Below are positions 55,091-64,000 of a stretch of DNA of 64,000 nucleotides, one piece after another; position 1 is the stretch's first letter, and each line of letters begins with the position of its first letter. The stretch is from positions 2,046,001 to 2,110,000 of the forward strand of contig NZ_JAGYHC010000001.1 in assembly GCF_019837165.1 (NCBI RefSeq), written 5' to 3'. The translations under genes were made by a program, and so were the position numbers. This DNA is from Virgibacillus sp. NKC19-3. Its GTDB lineage: Bacteria; Bacillota; Bacilli; Bacillales; Amphibacillaceae. The notes beneath the pieces were generated by a model that saw only the letters and a list, made by a program, of their open reading frames with translations, was not told the origin of the DNA and made no database searches.

Positions 55091-56281
55091 ATGAGACTTA
55101 ATACATTATTTATTATCATTTTATTCACTTTCTTTTTATTCCCTATTGGAGTTTCCAATGTATATGCTGAGGAGCAATCAGAACAAGAAGAGAAAGATAT
55201 GGAAGATGCCATCCTTGACGAAGTCTCTTTAGATAGCATTCAGGAGCAATGGGACATATTAATTAACGAGTATGGTGGCTATTTGCCTGAACTTGAGAAA
55301 ACGAGTATTTATGAGTTTATAAAAAATGATGGAGATTCCTTTTCTTTAAAGAGTATAGTAACAGGGTTTATGGAATTTTTATTTCATGAGCTGATTCAAA
55401 ACGGAAGACTACTTGGTCAATTACTTATGCTTACCCTTTTTTCTGTCGTGCTACAAACCATGCATAATGCTTTTGAACGTAGTGCGGTGAGTAAGGTCGC
55501 CTATTTTGTAGTCTATATTGTGCTTATCTTTTTAGCATTGAATAGCTTTTATTCAGCTGTTTCTTATGCGACGGAAGCTATCGATGCAATGAGCAGTTTT
55601 ATGATTGCTCTATTACCACTTGTTCTTGGATTGATGGCAACATTTGGAAATGTTCTTGCCGTATCTTTTTTTCATCCCATCATTATTTTTCTCGTTAATG
55701 CAAGTGGTATTCTTGTTTCCAATTTTATTTTGCCATTATTGTTCCTATCTGCTTTGTTATTAATTGTGAGCAGTTTAAGTGATCATTATAAAGTTACACA
55801 TTTAGCTGATTTATTTAAGACAGTTGGAATGGGGACCCTTGGGGTGTTTTTTACAATATTTCTAGGTGTCATGTCCGTGCAGGGAGCTGTCAGTGCGGTA
55901 CAGGACGGAGTGGCTATGAAAACAGCGAAATTTGTAACAGGCAATTTCATTCCGGTTGTCGGCCGGACATTTACAGATGCAGCAGATACGATTTTAAGTG
56001 CAACATTATTGTTGAAAAATGCTGTAGGTATGGTTGGCGTTATCATTATCATCTTTGTAGCTTTGTTTCCTGCCATTAAGATATTTGCCATTGCAGTTAT
56101 TTATAAAATAGCAGCGGCTGTATTACAACCAATTGGAGACGGGCCTGTGATTACCAGTCTAAATACGATCAGTAAATATATTGTCTATGTATTTGCTTGC
56201 TTATTGGCAGTATCCTTTATGTTTTTACTTGCTATTGTCATTATCGTTGCAGCCAGTAATATTACCTTACTCTTACGATAG
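55091..56281 (+). CDS. spoIIIAE: Stage III sporulation protein SpoIIIAE
   Basis: A 396-residue polytopic membrane protein with an N-terminal signal-like segment (1-26), an acidic periplasm-side region (27-85), then about seven membrane segments. IALLPLVLGLMATFGN and the GNFIPVVGRTFTDAADTILS stretch are characteristic. Likely the permease-like core of the SpoIIIA channel. The ATG at 55091 follows GGGGAG, about 10 bases upstream. Confidence 0.93.
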   Translation: MRLNTLFIIILFTFFLFPIGVSNVYAEEQSEQEEKDMEDAILDEVSLDSIQEQWDILINEYGGYLPELEKTSIYEFIKNDGDSFSLKSIVTGFMEFLFHELIQNGRLLGQLLMLTLFSVVLQTMHNAFERSAVSKVAYFVVYIVLIFLALNSFYSAVSYATEAIDAMSSFMIALLPLVLGLMATFGNVLAVSFFHPIIIFLVNASGILVSNFILPLLFLSALLLIVSSLSDHYKVTHLADLFKTVGMGTLGVFFTIFLGVMSVQGAVSAVQDGVAMKTAKFVTGNFIPVVGRTFTDAADTILSATLLLKNAVGMVGVIIIIFVALFPAIKIFAIAVIYKIAAAVLQPIGDGPVITSLNTISKYIVYVFACLLAVSFMFLLAIVIIVAASNITLLLR

Positions 56282-56291
56282 GATGGTTTAC

Positions 56292-56918
56292 ATGGACGCG
56301 CTTATACAATGGGTTACACAAATTATCATATTTCTACTGCTAGCGGCAATAGTCGATCTATTGGTTCCTACAACTCCCATGAAAAAATACATTAAATTAG
56401 TCGTCGGATTAATTTTGATTTTAATATTATTACAGCCGATATTCTATCTTTTTAACGTTAATATCCAAAATGAGCTCGAAGCCTCATTCCTACAGGTTTC
56501 AGAGGAGACTTCAAATAATGAATCAGTAGAAAATTTGATCGAATTGCAAAAAAATGAAATACAAGACTCCCAAGATGCATATATTTTAGAACAAATGGCT
56601 GTCCAATTAAAAGATTTAGCAGAAGATCCTTTACTGGAGGAACATCAAGCAGAAATTAGAGACATTCAATTTCTTTTTTCATCAGAAGAGGAACTTACTT
56701 TTGAAAATTTGGAAGAAGTCATTGTTTATCTACAGGAAGCAGATGAGGAAGATGAGGAGGGAGCAGTTGATTTAGTAAAGGATGTAGAAATTAACACGAA
56801 TGACCCGGTCGTAGAGGAAGAAGAACAGGATAGTGAGGAAATCAAATCCTTATTACGTGAAGTCTGGGAATTGCATAATAAGGAAGTGACTATTACATGG
56901 GAGGGAGGGGCATCTTGA
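56292..56918 (+). CDS. spoIIIAF: Stage III sporulation protein SpoIIIAF
   Basis: A 208-residue protein with two membrane segments (about 8-28 and 37-55) around LVPTTPMKKYIKLVVGLI, a well-kept family motif, and an acidic C-terminal domain related to the ring-forming RBM fold of secretion systems. ATG at 56292. The acidic stretch 150-190 is longer than I expect for B. subtilis. The stop overlaps the spoIIIAG start. Confidence 0.9.
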   Translation: MDALIQWVTQIIIFLLLAAIVDLLVPTTPMKKYIKLVVGLILILILLQPIFYLFNVNIQNELEASFLQVSEETSNNESVENLIELQKNEIQDSQDAYILEQMAVQLKDLAEDPLLEEHQAEIRDIQFLFSSEEELTFENLEEVIVYLQEADEEDEEGAVDLVKDVEINTNDPVVEEEEQDSEEIKSLLREVWELHNKEVTITWEGGAS

Positions 56919-57553
56919 TACCAAAATTTGAAAAATTCTTTCGATCAAAAAATAAAGATGACAGTACGAAATCTCCATCCAAGAAAAAAGGGTATATCGT
57001 TGTACTTGCTTTAGCCGGGCTATTGCTACTTATTTTAAGCAATGTTTTTTCTTCCCCCGAGGAGTCTGATATGGATCCTGCCAATCTTGATAATGAAGCA
57101 GCAGATAATGATTCACAAGAGTCAAGAGTAGAGGAAGCTTCTGCAACAATGGATGTAGATGAACTGGAAGAGAGCTTTAAAAATGATTTGGAAGGTATGT
57201 TGAATAAAATACAAGGGGTGTCCGAAGTTGAAGTAATGGTTAATTTGGATTCAACAAATATTAAAGTCTATGAAAAAAATCTAATAAAGGGTATGCAGAC
57301 TACAGACGAAGATGATACCAATGGTGGAAAAAGACAGGTAGAAGATAATACGGAAGATTCGGAAGTTGTTCTCGTCAGGCAAGGGGATAAAGAAGTTCCT
57401 TTATTAACAACTACAGAAAAACCCGAAGTAAGAGGTGTATTTGTAGTAGCGAAAGGAGCAGATCATGCCAACGTAAAAAAATGGATGGTTGAATCCGTAT
57501 CGCGCGTACTTGATGTTCCATCACATAAAGTTTCTGTAATGCCAAAGAATTAA
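56915..57553 (+). CDS. spoIIIAG: Stage III sporulation protein SpoIIIAG
   Basis: A 212-residue single-pass protein whose B. subtilis homologue forms a large ring in the forespore channel. One membrane segment near residues 25-45 (GYIVVLALAGLLLLIL), an acidic linker, then the RBM-like domain (GVSEVEVMVNLDST, and near the end VRGVFVVAKGADHANV). The preferred start is a TTG at 56915, overlapping the spoIIIAF stop (TTGA) after GGAGGGAGGGG; the in-frame ATG at 56897 has no good site. Confidence 0.9.
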   Translation: MIPKFEKFFRSKNKDDSTKSPSKKKGYIVVLALAGLLLLILSNVFSSPEESDMDPANLDNEAADNDSQESRVEEASATMDVDELEESFKNDLEGMLNKIQGVSEVEVMVNLDSTNIKVYEKNLIKGMQTTDEDDTNGGKRQVEDNTEDSEVVLVRQGDKEVPLLTTTEKPEVRGVFVVAKGADHANVKKWMVESVSRVLDVPSHKVSVMPKN

Positions 57554-57569
57554 GGAGGAATAATGAATT

Positions 57570-58172
57570 ATGTTAAAAAAACAAACGGTGTGGCTATTAA
57601 CAATGTTGAGTTTAATGATTGTACTGAGTGTCTATTATATGACTTCAGATAGTGAAGATATAGCTTATATTGATGATGGGCAAAGTGACCAGGGGGAAAC
57701 GGTAACAACTGATTCATCCGAAACAGAATCAGAAATAGGAGACGATGCAGAAGTTGACGATATTTCTAATGTCGGACAAGATGAATTGTTCACTACATTG
57801 CGAATGGAGGTTCAGGACGACAGAAGTATGAAAAAAGACCGTTTAACAGAAATTGTGGCTTCTAGTACGGCTTCTTCAGATGAGAAAGACCAAGCTCTAC
57901 AGGATATTGATGTATTAGAAGAAGCAGCAACAAAAGAATCCATTTTAGAAGAGCAAATAATAGGTGCTGCCGCTTATCAGGATGTATTAGTTCGCTCAGG
58001 CGATGATAAAGTACATGTTCATGTTAAATCAGATGACTTATCTGAATCAGAGGCTAATAATATTATGCAAATGGTAAAAGATGAGTTTGGAGAAGTAACA
58101 GTGGATGTGAATTATCAGCCCACAGAAGGTGAAAATGGATCGGAAAGTGAAACAGAAATGGAAGGTGAATAA
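57570..58172 (+). CDS. spoIIIAH: Stage III sporulation protein SpoIIIAH
   Basis: A 200-residue single-pass protein that meets forespore SpoIIQ across the intermembrane space. The membrane segment is VWLLTMLSLMIVLSVYYM (7-24), followed by an acidic linker and the YscJ/FliF-like domain (LTEIVASSTASSDEKDQALQ, then ATKESILEEQIIGAAAYQDV). MVKDEFGEVTVDVNY lies near the end. Last gene of the operon; a terminator follows. Confidence 0.92.
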   Translation: MLKKQTVWLLTMLSLMIVLSVYYMTSDSEDIAYIDDGQSDQGETVTTDSSETESEIGDDAEVDDISNVGQDELFTTLRMEVQDDRSMKKDRLTEIVASSTASSDEKDQALQDIDVLEEAATKESILEEQIIGAAAYQDVLVRSGDDKVHVHVKSDDLSESEANNIMQMVKDEFGEVTVDVNYQPTEGENGSESETEMEGE

Positions 58173-58185
58173 AAAAGCTGAAGTC

Positions 58186-58217
58186 ATCCGGGCGCTAAAG
58201 AGTCGTCCGGATTTTTG
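58186..58217 (+). terminator. Terminator after spoIIIAH
   Basis: ATCCGG (58186-58191) pairs with CCGGAT (58207-58212), with extra pairing inside the loop, followed by T5. It separates the sporulation operon from accB; a TATAAT-like -10 for accB is near 58262. Confidence 0.75.
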
Positions 58218-58319
58218 CTATGCTTCCATAATTACAGGTAGCAACTAAACGATAAAATTGTTATAATTGGATAGATATTGATACGAATTTTTCACATAAA
58301 AATGAAGGAGTCGGTGAAA

Positions 58320-58823
58320 ATGTTAACAATTGAGGAATTGCGGGAAGTTATCACATTGATTGATCAATCATCCATCAATGAATTTACATATGAAACGGAT
58401 GGGACAACCATTTCAATGAAAAAAACAAATGGAGTAACAGAGCAACAGCTAGTGAATACACGGGCAGATCAACCAGCTCAAGAGACACCTGAAGTAGCAT
58501 TAAAAGAAGAAGCTGTTAAGGTAACATCAGAACAACAGCAGCCTGAAGAAAATCAAGTAAACCAAGAAAGTAATACAGCGTATGATTATGAAATTGTATC
58601 TCCAATGGTTGGAACACTTTATACAGCACCAACCCCTGAAAGTGATGCATATGTAACCAAAGGATCGACGGTGAAAGAAGAAACGGTTGTTTGTATCGTT
58701 GAAGCAATGAAATTATTTAATGAAATAGAAGCAGAGGTAACAGGTGAAATCGTAGAAATTATGGCTGAGGACGGCGAGCTTGTAGAATATGGCCAGCCTT
58801 TATTTCGAGTAAAGAAGCAGTAA
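58320..58823 (+). CDS. accB: Biotin carboxyl carrier protein of acetyl-CoA carboxylase
   Basis: Carries biotin between AccC and AccAD to make malonyl-CoA for fatty-acid synthesis. The 167-residue product has an N-terminal helical region ([16 protein letters not shown]), a Q/E-rich linker (about 40-85) and the biotinyl domain with [12 protein letters not shown] and the EAMKLFNEI biotinylation site (Lys of AMK). The ATG at 58320 follows AAGGAG; the frame upstream to 58278 is not used. accC follows closely. Confidence 0.95.
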   Translation: MLTIEELREVITLIDQSSINEFTYETDGTTISMKKTNGVTEQQLVNTRADQPAQETPEVALKEEAVKVTSEQQQPEENQVNQESNTAYDYEIVSPMVGTLYTAPTPESDAYVTKGSTVKEETVVCIVEAMKLFNEIEAEVTGEIVEIMAEDGELVEYGQPLFRVKKQ

Positions 58824-58836
58824 GGGGATGGAGAGA

Positions 58837-60195
58837 TTGATTAAGAAATTGTTGATCGCTAACAGAGGCGAGATTGCAGTACGGATTATCCGTGCATGTA
58901 AAGAACTGGATATTGAAACAGTTGCCGTCTACTCTGAAGCGGATAAAGAAGCATTACATGTTCAATTAGCAGATGAAGCCTATTGCATCGGTCCTGTTTT
59001 AAGCAAAGATAGTTATCTTAACTTCACGAATATCATGAGTGTAGCAACGTCGGTAGAGGTTGATGCTGTCCACCCAGGGTATGGATTTCTAGCTGAGAAT
59101 GCCGATTTTGCAGAAATATGCAAAGCATGTAATATAAGTTTTGTTGGACCAACTCCTGAAGCAATTCAAAAAATGGGGATAAAAGACGTTGCAAGAGAAA
59201 CGATGAAGAAAGCAAATGTTCCTATTGTCCCGGGTTCAGAAGGGGTTATTGATAATGAACAGGAGGCAATTGAAATTGCTCGTGTAATTGGTTATCCTGT
59301 AATTATAAAAGCGACCGCCGGCGGTGGAGGAAAAGGCATTCGAGTTGCTAAAACAGAAGAAGAGCTAATCAAAGGAATACGGGTGACGCAGAAGGAAGCT
59401 GAAACATCATTTGGAAATCCTGGTGTGTATATTGAGAAGTTCATCGAAGACTTTCGCCATATTGAAATCCAAATTTTAGCAGATAAGCATGGAAATATAG
59501 TACACTTGGGAGAAAGGGATTGTAGCATTCAAAGAAGGTTGCAAAAATTAATTGAAGAAACCCCTTCTCCGGCAATAACACCTGCAATTCGTAAGAAAAT
59601 GGGAGAAGCAGCTGTAAAAGCCGCAAAAGCTGTGTCCTACGAGGGTGCTGGTACAATTGAATTTATTTTTGACAGAAAAAGTAACGAATTCTATTTTATG
59701 GAGATGAATACAAGGATTCAAGTAGAGCATCCAGTTACAGAAATGGTAACAGGAATAGATTTAATAAAAGAGCAAATAAATATTGCGAACAATGAAAGAT
59801 TATCTTTTAATCAAACAGATATAGATTTTGATGGCTGGGCAATTGAATGCAGAGTTAATGCTGAGAACCCATTTAAAGATTTCATGCCTTCAGCTGGTGA
59901 GATAGATATGTATCTCCCGCCTGGAGGATTAGGTGTAAGAATTGATTCTGCTGCATATCCTGGTTATAGGATACCTCCTTACTATGACTCCATGATTGCC
60001 AAATTGATAGCATATGGATCTAGTCGTGAAGAAGCAATTAAACGAATGAAACGTTCGTTGGATGAGTTTGTCATTGAAGGGGTGCATACCACGATTCCCT
60101 TTCACCGGTTAATTATGGCCCATGACGTTTTTGTGCATGGAGAATTTAATACGAATTTTCTGGAGGATCATCCGATTTTAGAAGCTAAAGAATGA
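58837..60195 (+). CDS. accC: Biotin carboxylase subunit of acetyl-CoA carboxylase
   Basis: ATP-grasp enzyme that carboxylates biotin on AccB. About 452 residues with [18 protein letters not shown], the glycine-rich loop [26 protein letters not shown] and ECRVNAENP. The TTG at 58837 ([11 protein letters not shown]) matches relatives and has GGAGAG-like spacing; the ATG at 58828 directly abuts GGGG with no spacing. It is the second gene of the accBC-yqhY operon. Confidence 0.95.
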   Translation: MIKKLLIANRGEIAVRIIRACKELDIETVAVYSEADKEALHVQLADEAYCIGPVLSKDSYLNFTNIMSVATSVEVDAVHPGYGFLAENADFAEICKACNISFVGPTPEAIQKMGIKDVARETMKKANVPIVPGSEGVIDNEQEAIEIARVIGYPVIIKATAGGGGKGIRVAKTEEELIKGIRVTQKEAETSFGNPGVYIEKFIEDFRHIEIQILADKHGNIVHLGERDCSIQRRLQKLIEETPSPAITPAIRKKMGEAAVKAAKAVSYEGAGTIEFIFDRKSNEFYFMEMNTRIQVEHPVTEMVTGIDLIKEQINIANNERLSFNQTDIDFDGWAIECRVNAENPFKDFMPSAGEIDMYLPPGGLGVRIDSAAYPGYRIPPYYDSMIAKLIAYGSSREEAIKRMKRSLDEFVIEGVHTTIPFHRLIMAHDVFVHGEFNTNFLEDHPILEAKE

Positions 60196-60232
60196 TAAGA
60201 AAGGATTTGTATTTTATACGAGGAGTGAGATA

Positions 60233-60622
60233 ATGAGTGAACAACCACTGTTGAATGTGAGTGATGATTCAGGTTTAGGAACTGTTGAAATAGCTCCCGA
60301 AGTAATTGAGGTTATTACAGGATTAGCATCTACAGAAGTAGATGGCCTATTTGCGATGCGGGGTAATTTTGCCTCAGGCGTGGCAGAACGCCTTGGGAAA
60401 AAGGCTCATAATAAGGGTGTTAAAGTTGAGCTAACCGATAATGGGATTTTAATCGATCTTTATGTTATATTACATTTTGGTGTCTCTATTCCACAAGTGG
60501 CACAAAACCTACAATCAAGTATTAGACAAACATTAAAAAGCATGACCGCTTTGGAAATTGATGAAATTAATGTCCATGTTGTTGGTATTCAAATGGACAA
60601 TCAGACAGAGATGGATGAATAA
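60233..60622 (+). CDS. yqhY: Asp23/Gls24 family protein YqhY
   Basis: A 129-residue Asp23-family protein; in B. subtilis YqhY is linked to control of acetyl-CoA carboxylase activity and sits in the same operon. GTVEIAPEVIEVITGLAS and KGVKVELTDNGILIDLYVIL-type segments are intact, with VAQNLQSSIRQTLKSMT near the end. ATG at 60233 follows GAGGAG. It is 38 bases after accC. Confidence 0.93.
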   Translation: MSEQPLLNVSDDSGLGTVEIAPEVIEVITGLASTEVDGLFAMRGNFASGVAERLGKKAHNKGVKVELTDNGILIDLYVILHFGVSIPQVAQNLQSSIRQTLKSMTALEIDEINVHVVGIQMDNQTEMDE

Positions 60623-60725
60623 ATAAAATGAATGGATGAAGGTCAAAAGATTCTACTTATGATCTTCATTCTTTAGCTTATGATTGTTTCTGGAATATAT
60701 CCTCTTATCGTGCTATTATTTGTAG

Positions 60726-60880
60726 AGGATGTTCAAAAAAGACCGTTAAAAATGACAGATCGAATTTTATATGAATGCTTGCTTTATAGTTCCTCACGTA
60801 TTACGGTTTATACGTTCCGATACTTAGAGCTACGCTATCTCGAACTTCTTGGTCCTTTTTATCCACCTTTTTGAACACGT
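60726..60880. repeat. ~155-bp element with inverted ends between yqhY and nusB
   Basis: GATGTTCAAAAA at the left (GTTCAAAAA at 60731-60739) is mirrored by TTTTTGAACAC at the right (60868-60876). The interior (minus-strand reading includes AAGAAGTTCGAGATAGCG and GTATCGGAACGTATAAACC) looks like a family of short repeats I recall in Bacillus and relatives. No gene is supported; the 64-codon frame across it is composed of the repeat. A separate hairpin (about 60638-60672) lies between yqhY and the element. Confidence 0.6.
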
Positions 60881-60921
60881 ACTTGGTTACGGATATAAGA
60901 TAAGCTAAAAGGAGTTCTAAA

Positions 60922-61302
60922 ATGAATCGACATACAGCAAGAGAAAAGGCATTTCAAATTCTGTTTCAATTAAATATAAACAATAATAGTACAGACCAGG
61001 TAATGGATGAACTTCTGGAAAATGAAGAACGTGATGTGTTCTTAACAACACTTGTAGAAGGTGTTATAAACACCACTTCTGAAATCGATGCGATTATTGT
61101 AAACCATCTAGAAAATTGGTCACTGGATCGAATTGCCTTTGTAGAAAAAACAATACTCAGAATTGCTACATATGAAATACATTTTCTGGTCGATATCCCG
61201 AAAAATGTTTCGATAAACGAAGCCATCGAGTTAGGGAATACGTACGGTGATGAGAAATCAGGTAAATTTATCAATGGTGTTTTGTCTAAAATTATAGCGT
61301 GA
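60922..61302 (+). CDS. nusB: Transcription antitermination factor NusB
   Basis: NusB binds boxA RNA with S10 (NusE) to promote rRNA antitermination. The 126-residue all-helical product starts NRHTAREKAFQILFQL and contains LDRIAFVEKTILRIATYE and INEAIELGNTYGDEKSGKFINGVL, both quoted as LDRIAFVEKTILR and GDEKSGKFINGVL. ATG follows AAAAGGAG. The gene is separated from yqhY by an inserted repeat, so it may need its own promoter, but folD follows at once. Confidence 0.95.
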   Translation: MNRHTAREKAFQILFQLNINNNSTDQVMDELLENEERDVFLTTLVEGVINTTSEIDAIIVNHLENWSLDRIAFVEKTILRIATYEIHFLVDIPKNVSINEAIELGNTYGDEKSGKFINGVLSKIIA

Positions 61303-61317
61303 GAGGTGATGTTGGCT

Positions 61318-62175
61318 ATGTCTGCTAGTATCATTAATGGTAAAGAACTGGCACATGATATAAGACAGAATATGAAGGAGGAAGTTTCGCAGCTAATCAT
61401 AAATGAGGGAGTAACACCACATTTAACCGTAATCATCGTTGGAGACAATCCTGCATCGAAGTCATATGTTAGAGGAAAGCAAAAAGCATCTAATGAAACC
61501 GGAATCTCTTCAGATGTCATTGAATTTCCATCGTCTATAACAGAAGAAAAATTATTACAAGTGATCCAAGAGCTAAATAAAGACCCTAAGGTTCATGGTA
61601 TTTTAGTTCAACTTCCACTTCCGGATCATATAAGAGAAGAACACGTTATTGTTACGATCGATCCAGCCAAAGATGTGGATGGTTTTCATCCCATGAATAT
61701 AGGTAGAATGATGACAGGTGAAGATACATTTTTCCCTTGTACACCCTACGGTATTATAACAATGTTAAAATCAAAAAACATTCGAATAGAAGGAAAGCAT
61801 GCTGTCATCATTGGTCGAAGCAATATTGTAGGAAAGCCTGTTGGCCAATTGTTACTTAATGAAAATGCGACGGTTACATACTGTCATTCAAGAACAGAAA
61901 AACTAATGGACCATACAACTAGAGCAGACATCATCATTGCAGCAATCGGACAACCAAACGTAATAACCATGGACTATTTAAAACAGGGAGCGATCGTAAT
62001 AGATGTTGGGATTAATCGCTTGCAAGATGGCTCATTAACCGGTGATGTCGATTTTGATAATGTGAAACAAAAAGCGTCTTACCTAACCCCTGTACCCAAG
62101 GGTGTTGGTCCAATGACAATAACCATGTTATTGAAAAACACGATCAAAGCTGCAAAAGGACTGTCTAAACAGTGA
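61318..62175 (+). CDS. folD: Methylenetetrahydrofolate dehydrogenase/cyclohydrolase
   Basis: A bifunctional NADP-dependent dehydrogenase and methenyl-THF cyclohydrolase that interconverts one-carbon THF forms; it complements the glycine cleavage system and 5-FCL in this window. The 285-residue product shows SYVRGKQKA (catalytic lysine region), VQLPLPDHI, DVDGFHPMNIG, GRSNIVGKPVGQLLLNENATV and TPVPKGVGPMT. ATG 61318 is preferred (MSASIINGKEL); GTG 61306 and ATG 61309 lie too near the site. Confidence 0.96.
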   Translation: MSASIINGKELAHDIRQNMKEEVSQLIINEGVTPHLTVIIVGDNPASKSYVRGKQKASNETGISSDVIEFPSSITEEKLLQVIQELNKDPKVHGILVQLPLPDHIREEHVIVTIDPAKDVDGFHPMNIGRMMTGEDTFFPCTPYGIITMLKSKNIRIEGKHAVIIGRSNIVGKPVGQLLLNENATVTYCHSRTEKLMDHTTRADIIIAAIGQPNVITMDYLKQGAIVIDVGINRLQDGSLTGDVDFDNVKQKASYLTPVPKGVGPMTITMLLKNTIKAAKGLSKQ

Positions 62176-63514
62176 GGGATAACTATTTAACAGTTACCGC
62201 GTTAACTAAATATATCAAAAGGAAGTTTGACACAGATGCTCACTTAAAAAATATTTGGCTTAAAGGTGAAATTTCTAACTTTAAGCATCATAGCCGGGGG
62301 CATATGTATTTAACGATTAAAGATGACCACACGCGTATACAAGCAATTATGTTTGCCGGAAATAATCGATCACTCAAATTCAAGCCTGAAAGTGGTATGA
62401 ATGTATTAATTCAAGGTGATATAAGCGTTTTTGAACCGTATGGTCAGTACCAATTATATATTCAGCAAATGGAGCCTGATGGCATTGGCTCTTTATATTT
62501 AGCGTTTGAACAACTTAAAGAAAAGCTACATAAACAGGGTGTTTTTGATGCTGTCCATAAAAAGAAAATTCCATTATACCCGGAGCATATAGGTGTTATT
62601 ACGTCTCCAACCGGTGCGGCGATACGTGATATTATTACTACGATAAAGCGACGATACCCGATTGTGAAGACGACTATATTACCAGTACTAGTTCAGGGAT
62701 CAAATGCAGCGTTATCTATAAAACAGGCCATTGAATTAGCAAATGAAAAGGCAATATTTGATGTATTAATTATTGGCCGCGGTGGAGGTTCCATCGAGGA
62801 ATTATGGAGTTTTAATGAAGCATTAGTTGCGGAGGCTATATTTCAGTCTACCATTCCGATAATCTCTGCCGTTGGACATGAAACGGACGTTACCATCAGT
62901 GACTATGTTGCTGATCTACGCGCACCGACGCCAACCGGTGCAGCAGAACTTGCAGTACCATCCCAAATCGAATTGAAAGACAGAATAAATGCAAATGAAC
63001 AATCGTTAACCAAAGAAATGAATGCAACTATTACACAATGTAAAAACCATTTGCAGCGAATGAGGAAGTCTTATGCATTTCGCTATCCGGAGCAACTGCT
63101 AACGCAAAAAGAGCAAGAACTTGATAAACATGTAGAAAGCCTCGAGCGAGCAGCAGTAAATCATAAGGATAAGAGTGATAAAGCATATAAGAATCTTGTA
63201 ACACGTTTTGTAGCGCAGCATCCAGAAAAGCAGATCAAACAATCCCAAAATCATTTACGTCAGTTAATAAGGCAGCAAAACCACCATATATCACAAATTG
63301 TGGATCGAAATAAAATGCAATTATCTAATACAATCGAAAAATTGACCTTATTAAACCCTTGGAGATAATGAAACGCGGTTTTGCTTTGCCTTATACTTCT
63401 GACGGAAATATAATTAAATCCGTTAAACACGTAGATACGCAAGATATCATTACAGTAAATATAAGTGATGGAAAACTGGACGCGAAAGTTTTAGATATAG
63501 AGGGGGGAGAATAA
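62172..63514 (+). CDS. xseA: Exodeoxyribonuclease VII large subunit, one frame lesion
   Basis: The catalytic large subunit of Exo VII, which degrades single-stranded DNA from both ends. Visible parts are the OB-fold N-terminus (LKGEISNFKHHSRGHMYLTI), ITSPTGAAIRDI, IGRGGGSIEELWSFNE and SAVGHETDVTISDYVADLRAPTP, followed by a long coiled coil. The frame breaks in CCC at 63356-63358: a fourth C gives LNPLEIMKRGFALPYT and 447 residues. It starts with a GTG (62172) overlapping the folD stop (GTGA). Confidence 0.92.
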
Positions 63515-63746
63515 TGACAAAAGAAGAAGAGGTATCTTTTGAAGAAGCAATGAAGCAATTGGAAGAAATAATAGCAAAGTTAGAAGAAGGTGACGTCCCT
63601 TGGAAAAAGCGATTAATTATTATCAGGAGGGGATGAATCTTACAAAGCTATGTAATGATAAACTAAAAAATGTTCAAGTTAAGATGACTCAAATTATGAA
63701 TGAGCAAGGAGAACTTGAGCAGTTTGAAATGCAGGAGGAAGAATGA
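63514..63746 (+). CDS. xseB: Exodeoxyribonuclease VII small subunit, one frame lesion
   Basis: The small helical subunit that wraps the XseA coiled coil. It starts [20 protein letters not shown] in TAATG overlap with xseA. The frame breaks in CCC at 63597-63599: a fourth C gives [20 protein letters not shown], the family signature, and a 77-residue product ending FEMQEEE. Both xse genes show the same CCC-type loss. It overlaps ispA. Confidence 0.9.
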
Positions 63747-64000
63747 CGGTGGATGCAAACCTGACTGAATATATACAATCAAACAAAAAGATTTTTCAGG
63801 ACTCGTTAAGGACTTTTCTTCAAAAACTTGATATCCCCACCCAGCTGAAAGAGTCCATGCTTTATTCAGTAGAAGGGAGTGGAAAAAGACTACGACCTAT
63901 CTTGGCGTTGGCTAGTTACGAGGCGTACAGTAAGGATGTTGCTTCGAAAGTATACTCATCGGCAGCAGCCTTAGAATTTATTCATACCTATTCGCTTATT
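63743..64000 (+). CDS. ispA: Farnesyl diphosphate synthase (partial, cut by window end)
   Basis: The first 86 residues of a polyprenyl synthetase that condenses IPP with DMAPP and GPP for farnesyl diphosphate. Identified by [20 protein letters not shown] (quoted [11 protein letters not shown]), the helix with substrate-contacting Lys-Arg, and by [13 protein letters not shown] at the edge, just before the expected DDxxD motif. ATG overlaps the xseB stop (ATGA) after AGGAGG. Position directly after xseB is standard. Confidence 0.92.
   Translation, partial: MTVDANLTEYIQSNKKIFQDSLRTFLQKLDIPTQLKESMLYSVEGSGKRLRPILALASYEAYSKDVASKVYSSAAALEFIHTYSLI

Noticed and set aside
60680-60874. A 64-codon open frame between yqhY and nusB
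   Set aside because: It is made of the inverted-repeat element and has no ribosome site or family resemblance.

Overview
The window is a low-GC Firmicutes chromosome segment. Its gene order follows the Bacillus subtilis era-to-ispA region almost gene for gene: era, recO, glyQS, ccpN-ppsR, dnaG-sigA-cccA, trmK-yqfO-cshB-nfo, sodA, pbpA, gluP-glcK, comG, gcvT-PA-PB, mntR, efp, spoIIIA, accBC, nusB-folD-xseAB-ispA. The spoIIIA and comG operons, the glycine T-box and the gcv glycine riboswitch all point to a spore-forming Bacillaceae. The vitamin-B12-dependent ribonucleotide reductase (nrdJ) and the dispersed repeats suggest a halophilic/alkaliphilic relative such as Oceanobacillus, Virgibacillus or Lentibacillus; that genus-level guess is inference.

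Layout. 1-600: terminator, then an inverted pair of a structured repeat. 740-7515: era, yqzL, recO, T-box, glyQS, ccpN, ppsR. 7516-15766: dnaG leader, dnaG-sigA, cccA, trmK-yqfO-cshB-nfo. 15773-19562: yqfT/yqfX/yqfZ-like small genes, an NfeD-like membrane protein and a Na/Pi cotransporter. 19732-20495: six tRNA genes (Asn, Met, His, Ile2, Ser, Phe). 20686-24831: sodA, an MFS transporter, pbpA. 24861-32951: MltG-like fragment protein, rpmG, 5-formyl-THF cyclo-ligase, gluP, glcK, yqgW/yqgX/yqgY, with two nearly identical ~275-bp repeats. 33024-40504 (minus strand): a Cys-containing HTH regulator, comGA-GG, yqhG, yqhH. 40657-45260: glycine riboswitch, glycine cleavage genes, rhodanese. 45498-52850: NrdR-boxed nrdJ, mntR, patatin, pepP, efp. 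52992-58217: spoIIIAA-AH. 58320-64000: accB-accC-yqhY, a ~155-bp inverted-repeat element, nusB-folD-xseA-xseB-ispA (cut off by the window end).

The most consequential observation is technical. Thirteen otherwise conserved genes are broken, or fused to the next gene, at 14 sites. Every site is repaired by adding one or two bases to a homopolymer. The pattern (deletions only, homopolymers only, mostly in housekeeping or essential genes) fits sequencing or assembly undercalls, not real pseudogenes. I therefore annotate each as one intact gene across the lesion. Two apparent gene fusions (ComGC-ComGD and SpoIIIAA-SpoIIIAB) are probably the same artefact. A LysM-like gene at 16676-17013 is hidden by such a lesion, and three other small genes (rpmG, yqgW-like, yqzL) are short enough to be missed.

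I found no convincing new multi-gene system. The items most worth a second look are the four copies of a structured Bacillaceae-type repeat, a 155-bp inverted-repeat element between yqhY and nusB, a compact conserved-looking non-coding block after yqhO, a divergent second glycine aptamer, paired NrdR boxes at nrdJ, and competing hairpins in front of dnaG.
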